DNA from: Thermomicrobiales bacterium
Lineage (GTDB): Bacteria > Chloroflexota > Chloroflexia > Thermomicrobiales > CADCWN01
Assembly: GCA_030446685.1 (NCBI GenBank)
Contig: JAUJMV010000012.1
Span: forward strand, 86,631-150,630
Direction of reading: 5' to 3'
DNA: 64,000 bases
A program made the translations under genes and the position numbers. A model generated the notes under the pieces. The model made no database searches. It was not told where the DNA came from and saw only the letters and a list, made by a program, of their open reading frames with translations. Within the stretch, counting starts at the first letter, position 1; every line of letters begins with the position of its first letter. Below, one piece after another: positions 50,384 to 59,012 of this stretch.

Positions 50384-50951
50384 CGTCCCTTCCCTCCCAC
50401 TCCAGGACTATCCCCGCCACTCGGGGAACTTGCGGATAACGGGGACCATCCCCGGCCTGCCGCCGAGGACACCCCGGAGCGGCAGAGAGCCGCCCTCACC
50501 GGGCGCTCGTGCGGTGGACAATTGGCAAGTGGCGTGCCAGTGTCGCGGCCCGGAGCGGGGGAGGATCGCGATTTCTGGACCACCAAGCCAGAAAAAGCCA
50601 ACAAAAACACCGGCGTCATCCAGCGTTCGGCGTTGGGGAAGTGCGTCCCGCGACCCTTCGTCCCGCCGCCGGGAGCTTTCGCACCCGCCGTGTCTCGGGG
50701 ATCGATCGTAACTGTTCAGAGGCGGGGGCAAACTCGTCGAATCCCGGCCCGTCGCCCAGTACGCATGCTGGCGCAGAGAGCAGGGGCAACGAACTTGCGC
50801 GGCCAGTCTGAACAGTTACGATCGATCGGTCCCCCGGCCGCGCCCGGTCGGCCCCCGAGTGGTATCATCCCCCGTGTGCAATCACGCGCCGGCGCGGCCG
50901 GCTCCGCTGGGCGATAGGCCGATCGAGACGGGAAGGCAGAGGAGCAACCGC
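50384..50951. other. murA upstream region
   Basis: About 570 bases without a gene. It contains a local hairpin TTTCTGG...CCAGAAA near 50570-50592 and a 21-base perfect inverted repeat (50700-50827). A TATCAT near 50862 could be a -10 element, but no good -35 is present. Confidence 0.5.
50700..50827. repeat. 21-base perfect inverted repeat upstream of murA
   Basis: Arms 50700-50720 (GATCGATCGTAACTGTTCAG plus A) and 50807-50827 are exact complements with 86 bases between. Related GTAAC/GTTCA words occur at about 52367-52376 and 52838-52851, bracketing the next gene-free region. Confidence 0.85.
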
Positions 50952-52302
50952 ATGTTTCTGGTCGAAGGCGGACACCGCCTGGCGGGGACGATCGCGCCCG
51001 CCGGCAACAAGAACGCGGCGCTGCCGATCCTGGCGGCGGCGCTGCTGACCGACGAGCCGGTCACGCTGCGCAACCTGCCGCGCATCCGCGATGTCGAGGT
51101 GCTGCTCGAACTGTGGCGCAAATCTGGCGCAAATCGGCGTGCAGATCACCGAGCACGGCCCCAACGAGGTCACGATCCACGCGCGCGAAATCGCCACGAC
51201 CGACCTCGACCCGCGGCTCTGCGCGCGTATCCGCGCCTCGATCCTCCTCGCCGGCCCGCTGGTGAGCCGCTGCGGCCGGGTCCGATTTCGCGCCGCCGGG
51301 CGGCGCGACAGCATCGGGCGGCGGCGGATCGACACCCACTTCCTGGCGCTCGGCGCGCTCGGGGCCGAGACGACGCTGGCGACGGGCGGCGCCTTCGAGT
51401 TGCGCGCCGACGAGTTGCACGCGGCGGACATCTTCCTCGACGAGGCGAGCGTGACCGCGACCGAGAACGCGGTCGCCGCCGCCGTCCTCACCCCGGGGCG
51501 CACGACGATCGCCAACGCCGCCAGCGAGCCCCACGTCCAGGATCTCTGCCACTTCCTCAACGGCCTGGGCGCGCGGATCGGCGGGGTCGGCACCAACATG
51601 CTGACGATCGACGGCGTCGAGCGGCTGCACGGCGGCAGCTACCGGATCAGCGCCGACCACATCGAGGTCGGCAGCTACATCGGCCTGGCGGCGGCGACCG
51701 GCAGCGAGCTGACGATCCGCGACGCGGTCCCCGAGCACCTGCGGATGATCGGCCTCGTCTTCGCGCGCCTCGGCATCCGCACCGAGGTCCGCGGGGCCGA
51801 TCTCTTCGTCCCCGGCGACCAGGCGCTCCGGATCCAGGACGACCTGCACGGGGCGATCCCCAAGATCGACGACGGCCCCTGGCCGGCCTTCCCGGCCGAC
51901 CTGACCAGCATCGCGCTGGTCACTGGGCGACCCAGGCGCGCGGCACGGTGCTGATCTGGGAGAAGATGTTCGAGAGCCGCCTCTACTTCACCGACAAGCT
52001 GATCCAGATGGGCGCGCGGATCGTCCTCTGCGACCCCCACCGGGCGGTGGTGGTCGGCCCGGCGCAACTGCACGGCGAGACCCGCGCAGAGCCCGGACAT
52101 CCGCGCGGGGATGGCGCTGCTGATCGCGGCCCTGGCGGCGCGCGGGACGAGCACGATCCACGCGGTCGAGCAGATCGATCGCGGCTACGAGCGGCTGGAC
52201 GAGCGCCTCGGCGCGCTCGGCGCGCGGATCGAGCGCGTCGACCACCGCGTCGGCGCGAGGCGTCTGACGAAGTACGAACGACGAAGTACGAACGACGAAT
52301 GA
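50952..52302 (+). CDS. murA: UDP-N-acetylglucosamine 1-carboxyvinyltransferase, three frame changes, Asp at the active-site Cys position
   Basis: First committed step of peptidoglycan synthesis. Segments in order: [20 protein letters not shown] and [16 protein letters not shown]; then, in a second frame from about 51125, [60 protein letters not shown] and [20 protein letters not shown]-like sequence. From about 51930 [20 protein letters not shown], and from about 52090 [20 protein letters not shown] and [20 protein letters not shown]. The loop that normally holds the catalytic Cys reads RRDSIGRRR, with Asp aligned to Cys. The last residues are encoded by an ACGAAGTACGA repeat. Confidence 0.85.
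51114..51135. repeat. 11-base tandem duplication inside murA
   Basis: TGGCGCAAATC occurs twice back to back (51114-51124, 51125-51135). Removing a 10-base unit restores the MurA frame as [13 protein letters not shown], so this duplication causes the first frame break. Confidence 0.85.
52266..52302. repeat. ACGAAGTACGA word repeat at the murA 3' end
   Basis: Alternating GACGAAGTACGAAC units followed by GACGAATGA. It encodes the MurA tail [12 protein letters not shown] and includes the stop codon. Confidence 0.7.
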
Positions 52303-52966
52303 CGGGGGCCGGTGGGAGGCTGGTGGCTCCACCCGCCGGCCTCGCGCCGCCGGGCAGTCGCCATCCGTAACGGTTCAGGATCGGGTGCGCGGTGAGCGGG
52401 TATCGGCGAGCCGACCCCGCCCGATCGCGCGGCCTGCCCTGCCCCATTCGCCGATCCGCCCCGCCCCCCGCCCCCTGGCACCGCCCGCCCCCGCCGCCGG
52501 GTCCGATCGGTATCCGGGCGCGCACGCCCCGCCGACCGCGCGGACGCGCCCGGCGCGCGAAAACGCCGTTTTCGCGAAACGAACCGCTCTTGCCCGGCGC
52601 GATTATGGCGCCCCACCAGGGAAAACGGTCCCGTCGATGGGCCGGAGGATAGTCCAAATGACCCCCAAATCCCCCATTTCCGCCCCGCGCCATCTCGCGC
52701 CCAGGCGTGGCCGCCCCGTCTCGGTTCGACCCATCGGCCCCTCTTCCCCCTGGACGAGCGCCCCGCCCCGACATCGGGAGCGGGCGGGGCCACCCGGCGC
52801 CGCGCCCTCCCACCGGGGCGCAAAGGGCCAGCCTGCTCCGAACTGTTACCGCCATCCAACGCTTCCGCGGCCCCTGCCCCCCTGTGCTACACTCCGGGCG
52901 CGATCCCGGCCAGGGCGATGGACCCGTCCGGGCGGCCCGGCCCGGACGGCACGGAGGGGAGTGGTG
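52303..52966. other. Gene-free region between murA and the enolase-superfamily gene
   Basis: About 660 bases. It contains GTAACGGTTCAG near 52367 and the related inverted GAACTGTTAC near 52841, the 21-base palindrome at 52556-52576 and a TACACT hexamer near 52890 that may be the -10 of the dehydratase gene. The translated frames are Pro/Arg-rich and not protein-like. Confidence 0.5.
52556..52576. promoter_or_regulatory. 21-base palindrome CGCGAAAACG-C-CGTTTTCGCG
   Basis: Perfect ten-base arms around one central base. The AAACG/CGTTT core with a central CG step is like operators of LacI-family sugar regulators. It stands about 390 bases upstream of a sugar-acid dehydratase gene; no LacI gene is in the window. 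Confidence 0.55.
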
Positions 52967-54289
52967 ATGTCCGAGACAGCCGCGCAGACACTGAACGACG
53001 ACGGCCTGCCCGAGCCGGCGGTGGCGCCCGCCTGGGAGCCGACCGGCGGGCTGCCGGCCTTGCGGATCACCAATGTCAAGGCGATCCCGACCGCGCCGGA
53101 CAACATCCGGCTGGTGGTGGTCAAGGTCGAGACGAGCGAGCCGGGGCTCTACGGCCTGGGCTGCGCCACCTTCACCCAGCGCCCGCTCGCCGTCGTCACC
53201 GCGATCGAGGAGTATCTCAAGCCGTTCCTGATCGGGCGCGACCCCAACGACATCGAGGACATCTGGCAGTCGGCCTACGTCAGTTCCTACTGGCGCAGCG
53301 GCCCGGTCCTCAACAATGCCCTCTCAGGCGTCGACATGGCGCTGTGGGACATCAAGGGCAAGCGCGCGGGGATGCCGGTCTACCAACTGCTGGGGGGCAA
53401 GTGCCGGCGCGCGGCCGACGTCTACGTCCACGCCGGCGGGCGCGACCCCCAGGAGGTCGAGGAGAACGCGCGGCGCTTCCTGGAGCAGGGCTACCGCTTC
53501 ATCCGCTGCCAGGTCGCCGTCCCCGGTTACTCCACCTACGGCTCGCAGATTCGGCCGAAGGCGGCCGCGCCGACCTTCGCCCAGCCGCTCGGCCTCAGCC
53601 AGGAGCCCTGGGAGCCGACGCCCTACTGCCGCCTGGTGCCGAAGCTCTTCGAGCACATCCGCACGGCGCTCGGCGACGAGGTGGAACTGCTGCACGACAT
53701 CCACGAGCGCATCCCGCCGATCGCGGCGATCGGGCTGGCGAAGGAGCTGGAGCAGTACCGGCTCTTCTTCCTCGAAGACCCGTTCGCGCCGGAGGACAAC
53801 GGCTACTTCCCGATCCTGCGCCAGCAGACGGCGATCCCGATCGCGATGGGCGAGCTGTACGTGAACCAGGCGGAGTACGTGCCGCTGATCCGCGACCGGC
53901 TGATCGACTTCATCCGCGTCCACCTCTCCGACATCGGCGGGCTCAGCCCGGCGCGCAAGCTGGCGGCCTTCTGCGAGTTCTTCGGGGTCCGCACCGCCTG
54001 GCACGGCCCCGGCGACGTGTCGCCGGTCGGCCACGCGGCGAACCTGCACCTCGATCTGGCCTGTTACAACTTCGGCATCCAGGAGTGGACCACCTTCAGC
54101 GAGCGCGCCCGCGAGGTCTTCCCCGGCACGCCGGAGGCGCGCGCCGGCGCGATCTGGTCGAACGACCGGCCGGGCCTGGGGGTGGACATCGACGAGGGGT
54201 TGGCGGCGAAGTACCCCTTCCCGGCGCACCCGCTCAACGGCGCCTGGCCGCCGGTCCGCCGCCGCGATGGCACCGTAGTGCGACCGTAG
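52967..54289 (+). CDS. Enolase-superfamily sugar-acid dehydratase (ManD/RspA family)
   Basis: A 440-residue Mg-dependent dehydratase acting on an acid sugar such as D-mannonate or D-gluconate. Capping domain: LRITNVKAIPTAPDNIRLVV and SSYWRSGPVLNNALSGVDMA. Barrel: LWDIKGKRAGMPVYQLLGGK; metal ligands in LLHDIHERIPPIAAIGLAKE, FFLEDPFAPEDNGYFPILRQ and IPIAMGELYVNQAEYVPLIR; catalytic His in RTAWHGPGDVSPVGHAANLH. ATG 52967 follows GGAGGGG; GTG 52964 is adjacent. ManD-type enzymes are split between efficient and promiscuous members, so the true substrate is open. Confidence 0.9.
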   Translation: MSETAAQTLNDDGLPEPAVAPAWEPTGGLPALRITNVKAIPTAPDNIRLVVVKVETSEPGLYGLGCATFTQRPLAVVTAIEEYLKPFLIGRDPNDIEDIWQSAYVSSYWRSGPVLNNALSGVDMALWDIKGKRAGMPVYQLLGGKCRRAADVYVHAGGRDPQEVEENARRFLEQGYRFIRCQVAVPGYSTYGSQIRPKAAAPTFAQPLGLSQEPWEPTPYCRLVPKLFEHIRTALGDEVELLHDIHERIPPIAAIGLAKELEQYRLFFLEDPFAPEDNGYFPILRQQTAIPIAMGELYVNQAEYVPLIRDRLIDFIRVHLSDIGGLSPARKLAAFCEFFGVRTAWHGPGDVSPVGHAANLHLDLACYNFGIQEWTTFSERAREVFPGTPEARAGAIWSNDRPGLGVDIDEGLAAKYPFPAHPLNGAWPPVRRRDGTVVRP

Positions 54290-54309
54290 CGGTTCACGGG
54301 ACGATATGC

Positions 54310-54384
54310 ACCGCGGAGGGCGCGGAGATCACAGAGGACGAGAAAAGAGACAAAATCTGCCGCGTTCTCTGCGCCCTCCGCGGT
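54310..54384. repeat. 17-base inverted repeat downstream of the dehydratase gene
   Basis: ACCGCGGAGGGCGCGGA (54310-54326) pairs with TCTGCGCCCTCCGCGGT (54368-54384), one mismatch. The 41-base loop is purine-rich and AT-rich (GAGGACGAGAAAAGAGACAA). AAAA follows the right arm. It lies between convergent genes and may terminate both. Confidence 0.75.
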
Positions 54385-54401
54385 AAAACGGTTCCCGCAG
54401 G

Positions 54402-54743
54402 TTACAGGGCCAGGAGGAGGGCGACGGCGGCGGGGGTGGAGGTCGGGCGGGCGGGGGTGGTGTCGGCGCCGGAGGCGAGGAAGGCGATCAGCAGGGCGAT
54501 GCAAGCCAGGGTGGCGAGGACCAGGCCGAGCAGGGCGAGGCGCGCCCCGCGGCCCGGCCCCTGCGCGCCGGGGGTGTAGGGCAGGATCGCGCCGGACTTC
54601 GGGGCCGGCACGGTCGCCGCCGCGGCCGGCGACTCGCCGCGCAGGTTCGCGCCGCACTGCCCGCAGAACTTGTTGATCGGCAGGTTCTCCGCGCCGCAGC
54701 GCGGGCAGATCAGGAAGCGCCGCCGCGCCGATGTGTCAGCCAT
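54402..54743 (-). CDS. Zinc-ribbon single-span membrane protein
   Basis: A 113-residue protein. The N-terminal zinc ribbon has FLICPRCGAENLPINKFCGQ CGANL (two CxxC pairs). Then a linker, one membrane helix (LALLGLVLATLACIALLIAF) and a short Thr/Pro outer tail ending in VALLLAL. ATG 54743 opens at the ribbon (MADTSARRR). Function unknown; it may be a small adaptor. Confidence 0.7.
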   Translation of the reverse strand: MADTSARRRFLICPRCGAENLPINKFCGQCGANLRGESPAAAATVPAPKSGAILPYTPGAQGPGRGARLALLGLVLATLACIALLIAFLASGADTTPARPTSTPAAVALLLAL

Positions 54744-54939
54744 GCCCCCGCTATCCGAACCGCTCGCCCCGGCCCGGCGATCCGCGCGAATCGCCCGCCA
54801 GCACGCCGGCGCTGCTACACGCCCCACGTCCCCATTATCCCCGATGCCGACCGCCGCGGCAACGCGACCATTGGGCATTCCGCGCGGTTTGGGGCAGAAT
54901 AGAGGGCCGTGGGCGGTCGGCGCGATCGAGGGGGAGAGG

Positions 54940-55293
54940 ATGCAGACGGAGAAGGTCTACTACGGCGTGATCATGGAGTTCCGGCCCAACGATCCGCTCG
55001 GAGTCGCCAACACGGTGGTCGAGCTGCTGCCGCGGCGGCGTCGGGAGGCCTACCAGCAGGCGCTGGCACAGGTGCCGGAGCCCGTCGATCGGTCGAGCGA
55101 GAAGCTGCTGTACGACAATCGCGAGGATGCGCTGGCGGCGGCGCAGGTCCTGCGCGGCGCGGCCGACCGGGTCTCGATCCAGCAGGTGCAGCGGCGCAAC
55201 GACATGGAGACGGAGAGCGTCTACGGGCTGGCGGGCTGGCTGATGCCGAGCGGCCACCAGTACGTGCCGATCTCCGTGCGCGAGCCGGTCTGA
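54940..55293 (+). CDS. Hypothetical protein A of a tandem pair
   Basis: A 117-residue soluble protein, MQTEKVYYGVIMEFRPNDPL to YVPISVREPV. The centre reads SSEKLLYDNREDALAAAQVL, compatible with an alpha/beta domain. ATG 54940 follows GGGGGAGAGG directly. It shares layout and a few aligned positions with the next gene (YxN followed by AAQ), so the two may be distant paralogues. No known family. Confidence 0.6.
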   Translation: MQTEKVYYGVIMEFRPNDPLGVANTVVELLPRRRREAYQQALAQVPEPVDRSSEKLLYDNREDALAAAQVLRGAADRVSIQQVQRRNDMETESVYGLAGWLMPSGHQYVPISVREPV

Positions 55294-55339
55294 GCGCGTC
55301 GGGCGGCTGGACGTTGCGATAGCTGTTGAGGGACGGGAA

Positions 55340-55717
55340 ATGCCAGAGGGGAACGCGACGCCGCCTGCGCCGGTCCGCCAGTTGCTGGCGGTGATCTACG
55401 GCTTCGAGGACTTCCGGGATGGCGAGCGGCGCCTGATGCTGCAACAGGAACTGCCGGCCAGCGCGTTCACCATGCTCGAGCAGCAGTTGGAGGCGGTGCC
55501 GAAGCGGTCGCTGGTCGACTACGGGCCGGGGCTGCTGGTCTACAGCAACTTCCAGCACGCCCGCTTCGCCGCACAGACGGTCGCCAAGGTCGCGGCCTAC
55601 GTGGCGCTGCGCGAGGTGGTCGCCGGGGCCGAGCCGGGCGCGGACGTCTGGCCGGCGGCGAACGGCGGGCGTTACAGCAGTGTCCCCGGCGGCCTCACCG
55701 AGACGATCAAGGAGTAG
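55340..55717 (+). CDS. Hypothetical protein B of a tandem pair
   Basis: A 125-residue soluble protein beginning MPEGNATPPAPVRQLLAVIY GFEDFRDGERR. The C-terminal half holds PGLLVYSNFQHARFAAQTVA KVAAYVAL. It follows gene A by 46 bases on the same strand. Function unknown. Confidence 0.6.
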   Translation: MPEGNATPPAPVRQLLAVIYGFEDFRDGERRLMLQQELPASAFTMLEQQLEAVPKRSLVDYGPGLLVYSNFQHARFAAQTVAKVAAYVALREVVAGAEPGADVWPAANGGRYSSVPGGLTETIKE

Positions 55718-55890
55718 AAGTCACCCTGCCGAGGTCGGTCGGGTGGCCGGCCACCGCCGTCCGCGGCGGGGTACAGCCGTAGGACGGCTAGGCGCGGTGT
55801 CCGATCGACCGTGCTGATAGTGGGCAACGCGGGCGGGCACGCGGCCTGCCCCTACGGACGATCGACCATGCCGCTCGCGCAGGCGGGTGG

Positions 55891-56358
55891 CTACGCCCGC
55901 TCCCTGGTCGGGTCCAGCTCGTGGAGGCGGGTCAGGAAGTGGCTCCAGCCTTCCAGATGGCCCTGCCGCTCCTCCCGGCTCTCGGGCGTGTCGGTGTAGG
56001 GGCCGTGCGTCAGGGTGAGGGTCGTGCCGCCGTCGCCGTGCGGGGCGAAGGTGATGGCGACCTCGCTGTGGTGCGCCGCTTCGTGGTCCCACTGCCAGGT
56101 GAAGGCGAGCCGTTCGCCGGGGCTGAAGGCGGTGTAGCGACCGCGCAGGCGCCAGCCCAGCTCGGGCCAGGCGAAGTCGTACTCCCCGCCGGGGCGCGGC
56201 TCGGTTGTCGCCTCCTGCGGCCACCACTGCTGGAGGAGCGCCGGCGTCGTCCAGTAGGCGAAGAGCGTCGCGGGCGCGAGGGGGAACTCGTCGCGCACGA
56301 TCAGCCGGTCAGGGGCCGAAGGACATTCCCCGATCGCCGGTTGTAACTCCGCCGCCAT
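55891..56358 (-). CDS. SRPBCC / AHSA1 family lipid- or ligand-binding protein
   Basis: A 155-residue protein of the START-like helix-grip fold. Conserved blocks are DRLIVRDEFPLAPATLFAYW, TTPALLQQWWPQEATTEPRP, GGEYDFAWPELGWRLRGRYT and TFAPHGDGGTTLTLTHGPYT, ending GHLEGWSHFLTRLHELD. GGAGGTG stands five bases before ATG 56358, which decides the start over ATG 56370. This class binds hydrophobic ligands or helps chaperones; nothing nearby narrows the role. Confidence 0.85.
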   Translation of the reverse strand: MAAELQPAIGECPSAPDRLIVRDEFPLAPATLFAYWTTPALLQQWWPQEATTEPRPGGEYDFAWPELGWRLRGRYTAFSPGERLAFTWQWDHEAAHHSEVAITFAPHGDGGTTLTLTHGPYTDTPESREERQGHLEGWSHFLTRLHELDPTRERA

Positions 56359-56538
56359 CAGCACCTCCATCCGTCCCGAGAGTCTGCACTGGCGATAGCA
56401 GCACGAGGTCGCGCCGCGCGGCCATCCTATCATGCCCCGCTCGGCGGTGCGGCGCGCCCGCCCGCCCGACCGGCGAAGCGCGCTGCCCGGCCACCGGCTC
56501 GGCGTAGTACGCAGGCGCGGATCTGCGACGGTTCGCCC

Positions 56539-56567
56539 TTGACGCCCCGGCGGGGCTCTGCCACACT
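56539..56567 (+). promoter_or_regulatory. Candidate promoter of the second HD gene
   Basis: TTGACG (56539-56544), a 17-base spacer and CACACT (56562-56567). The -35 is good, the -10 weak. Confidence 0.4.
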
Positions 56568-56575
56568 CTGTGCCG

Positions 56576-57241
56576 ATGGGCGCACGTACACCTGTGGTGG
56601 GAGTGCTGATAGCCGGCGGGCGGGCGCGTCGAGGGCGGGCGGTGGCGACGATGATGGCGGCGGCGCGGGGGGCGGCTATCGCGTCGGCCAGTTCTTGCGG
56701 GCGCTCGTGCCGCTCGTGCCGGCGCGCGACCGCGCCCTCGCCGCGGCGGTCCTGACCCCGGCGCAGTTCGTCGCCTTCCGCGCGCAGGGCGCCGCCGATC
56801 AGCGCCACGCGGCCCTGGTCCTGCGGACGGTGCTGGCGGCGGGCGGGCGCGACCAGGATCTGGCGGTGGCGGCGCTGCTGCACGACCTGGGCAAGGTCGC
56901 CGCGGACGGCGCGGGGCGGGTGCGGCTGCCGCACCGGGTGGCGAAGGTGCTGCTCGCGCGGGCCTGGCCCGCGGCCTGGGCGCGGCTGGGCGCGCGACCG
57001 CGTCGTGGGCCGCTCCTGGGCTGCTATCTGCTCCAGCACCACCCGGCGCTCGGGGCGGCGTGGGCCGCGCGCCTCGGCTGCGCGCCGCGCGCCTGCGCGC
57101 TGATCGCCGCGCACCAGGACGGCAATTGCGGACTGCGGGTTCCCGCGGTGGGGAAGATGCGGATTGCGGAATGGGGACCGGCACGATGCCGATCTGGATG
57201 AGGCGTTGCGTCTGCTGCGATGGGCCGATGATCGATCCTGA
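56576..57241 (+). pseudogene. HD-domain protein gene disrupted at both ends, with a repeat element in its 3' part
   Basis: The core reads GQFLRALVPLVPARDRALAA, DQRHAALVLRTVLAAGGRDQ, DLAVAALLHDLGKVAADG (HD doublet) and LLGCYLLQHHPALGAAWAAR, with LIAAHQDG following. The frame then runs through a GCGGATT-type element and stops at 57201. Beyond the element another frame continues with DADLDEALRLLRWADDRS and a stop at 57241, which looks like the natural C-terminus. The N-terminal start is also unresolved: ATG 56576 is in a different frame from the core. So the gene is either interrupted by an insertion or affected by several sequence errors. Confidence 0.6.
57121..57178. repeat. GCGGATT-family repeat inside the HD gene
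   Basis: Contains AATTGCGGACTGCGGGTT and GATGCGGATTGCGGAATG around a TTCCCGCGG centre. It is the same word family as 24943-25077. Its reverse-complement partner is at 57323-57352. Confidence 0.7.
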
Positions 57242-57307
57242 GCCCAACGGAGTGCGGACGGCCGCGGGCGCCCCCGGTATTGGCGCAAGGCGAGAGGGCG
57301 CGTCGGC

Positions 57308-58135
57308 ATGAGCGTCGTCGACTCCGCAATCCGCAATCCGCAATCCGCAATCCCCTACCAGTGTCGCCTGCCCGGGTTCGAGGGGCCGCTCGACGTGCTG
57401 CTGCGGCTGATCGAGCGGCGCGAACTCGACATCACCGCGATCTCGCTGGCGGCGGTGGCGGACCAGTTCCTGGAGCACCTGGCGGGGCTGCCCGACCGCG
57501 ACCCGGCGATTCTGGCCGAGTTCGCGGCGGTCGCCTCGCGCCTGCTGCTGCTGAAGACGCGCGTCCTCTTCCCCCGCGCGCCGGAGCCGGCCGGGGAGCC
57601 GGAGGGCGCCGAGGACGACCCGGACGATCTGGTGGCCCAGTTGCGCGAGTACCGACGGATCAAGGCGGCGGCCGGGGGGTTGGCGGCGCGCGAGCGGGAC
57701 GGGCTGCGCGCCTTCGCCCCGCGCGTCGGCCCGCCGGACCCGGATGGGCCGCCGGCGGCCGCCGCGCCGGTCGTCGAGGTGACGCTGGCCCCGGCCGGGC
57801 CGGCCGATCTCTTGCGCGCGGCCCACCGGCGGCTGTCGCGGCTGCCGGCGACGCCGCGCGTGCTGACACTGCCGCCCCGGATCAGCGTCGGCGAGATGGC
57901 GGCGCGGATCGCCGAGCGGCTGCGGGCACGCCGGGCGGTCCGCTTCAGCGCGCTGGTGACGCCGGGGATGCCGCGGGGCGATGTCGTGACGACCTTCATG
58001 GCGATCCTCGAGCTGGTGCGCCGCCGCCGCGCCGAGGCGCGTCAGGAGGAGCCGTTCGGCGAGATCGTCGTCCTGCCGCCGCCGGGGGCGCTCGCCGAGG
58101 CTGGGCGGGAGGTCGAGGATGCCGCCGACGACTGA
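57308..58135 (+). CDS. scpA: Segregation and condensation protein A
   Basis: Kleisin subunit of the bacterial SMC complex; 275 residues. N-terminal kleisin block: LPGFEGPLDVLLRLIERREL DITAISLA and LAEFAAVASRLLLLKTRVLF; the C-terminal winged helix includes PPRISVGEMAARIAERLRAR and VVTTFMAILELVRRRRAEAR. The first about 16 residues ([14 protein letters not shown]) are encoded by an AATCCGC tandem repeat and are not part of the family. A start inside the repeat (ATG 57308) is the only one available. It overlaps scpB by 17 bases. Confidence 0.93.
   Translation: MSVVDSAIRNPQSAIPYQCRLPGFEGPLDVLLRLIERRELDITAISLAAVADQFLEHLAGLPDRDPAILAEFAAVASRLLLLKTRVLFPRAPEPAGEPEGAEDDPDDLVAQLREYRRIKAAAGGLAARERDGLRAFAPRVGPPDPDGPPAAAAPVVEVTLAPAGPADLLRAAHRRLSRLPATPRVLTLPPRISVGEMAARIAERLRARRAVRFSALVTPGMPRGDVVTTFMAILELVRRRRAEARQEEPFGEIVVLPPPGALAEAGREVEDAADD
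57323..57352. repeat. AATCCGC tandem repeat translated as the ScpA N-terminus
   Basis: Four copies of CCGCAAT in tandem. It is the reverse complement of the GCGGATT words at 57121-57178. It lies in frame inside the scpA coding region. Confidence 0.75.
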
Positions 58136-58820
58136 CGGCGGGGGGGCGGGGCAGGCGCCGCTGCCGGCGTCGGCGGGCGGCGCGGCCGGCGAGCTGGCGC
58201 TGCCCGCGCTCTGCGAGGCGCTGCTCTTCGTCGCCGCCGCGCCGGCGCCGGTCGAGGATCTGGCGAATGCCGCCGGCGTGCCACCCGCGGTGATCGAGGC
58301 GGCGCTGGCCGAGCTGGCGGGGCAGCTCGCGGGGCGGGGCATTCGCTTGCAGCGGCACGGCGACCGCTACGCGCTGGTGAGCGCGCCGCCGGCCGCGCGG
58401 CCGATCGCGCGCTTCCTCGGCCTGAGCCGGGTCGAGCGGCTGTCGGCGGCGGCGCTGGAGACGCTGGCGATCGTCGCCTACCGCGGGCCGGTCACGCGCG
58501 GCGAGGTTGAGGCGATCCGCGGCGTCGACAGCAGCGGGGTGCTGCAGACACTGGTCGCGCGGGAACTGGTCGAGGCGGTCGGGCGGCGGGCGGCGGTCGG
58601 GGCGCCGATCGAGTACGCGGTCACCGCCGCCTTCCTGCGCCACTTCGGGCTGGCGAGCCTGGCCGACCTGCCGCCGCTGGGCGAGGTCAACGACGAGCCG
58701 GTCGAGGAGGTCTGGGACCGGCGCATGGCGAGCGACGAGCGACGAGCGACAGCTTGCCCTGAGCGAAGCGAAGGGAGCGACGAACACCGGCGCGGGCAGG
58801 GGAACTCTAGTCCGGCGTGA
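58119..58820 (+). CDS. scpB: Segregation and condensation protein B
   Basis: Second accessory subunit of the SMC complex; about 233 residues. Two winged-helix domains: LCEALLFVAAAPAPVEDLAN, then LSAAALETLAIVAYRGPVTR and GEVEAIRGVDSSGVLQTLVA. FLRHFGLASLADLPPLGEVN is the typical C-terminal core. After EEVWDRRM the sequence becomes repeat-encoded (SDERRATACPERSEGSDEHR), so the biological end is probably near residue 205. The smc gene is not in the window. Confidence 0.92.
   Translation: MPPTTDGGGAGQAPLPASAGGAAGELALPALCEALLFVAAAPAPVEDLANAAGVPPAVIEAALAELAGQLAGRGIRLQRHGDRYALVSAPPAARPIARFLGLSRVERLSAAALETLAIVAYRGPVTRGEVEAIRGVDSSGVLQTLVARELVEAVGRRAAVGAPIEYAVTAAFLRHFGLASLADLPPLGEVNDEPVEEVWDRRMASDERRATACPERSEGSDEHRRGQGNSSPA
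58729..58785. repeat. GCGACGA repeat plus CCCTGAGCGAAGCGAAGGG element at the scpB 3' end
   Basis: GAGCGACGAGCGACGAGCGA followed by CTTGCCCTGAGCGAAGCGAA GGGAGCGACGAAC. It encodes the non-conserved ScpB tail. It belongs to the same class of gene-end word repeats as the others in this window. Confidence 0.7.
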
Positions 58821-59012
58821 TATCGCGCGCCATGTCGTCCTCCGCTCGCCGCCGGGAAAACCCGCGGCCGGCATGCTGCGTATATGGGGTGAGGCGTGTC
58901 CGTGCCGGGTGCGCCGACCCGTTATCGTCCCGACTTCGATCGGTCGCCGGCGGCGCGCGCAGCGCGTGTGCCGCCGTGGTTGCCGTGCTGAGACGCGCTG
59001 AGGGGTGGTGGG

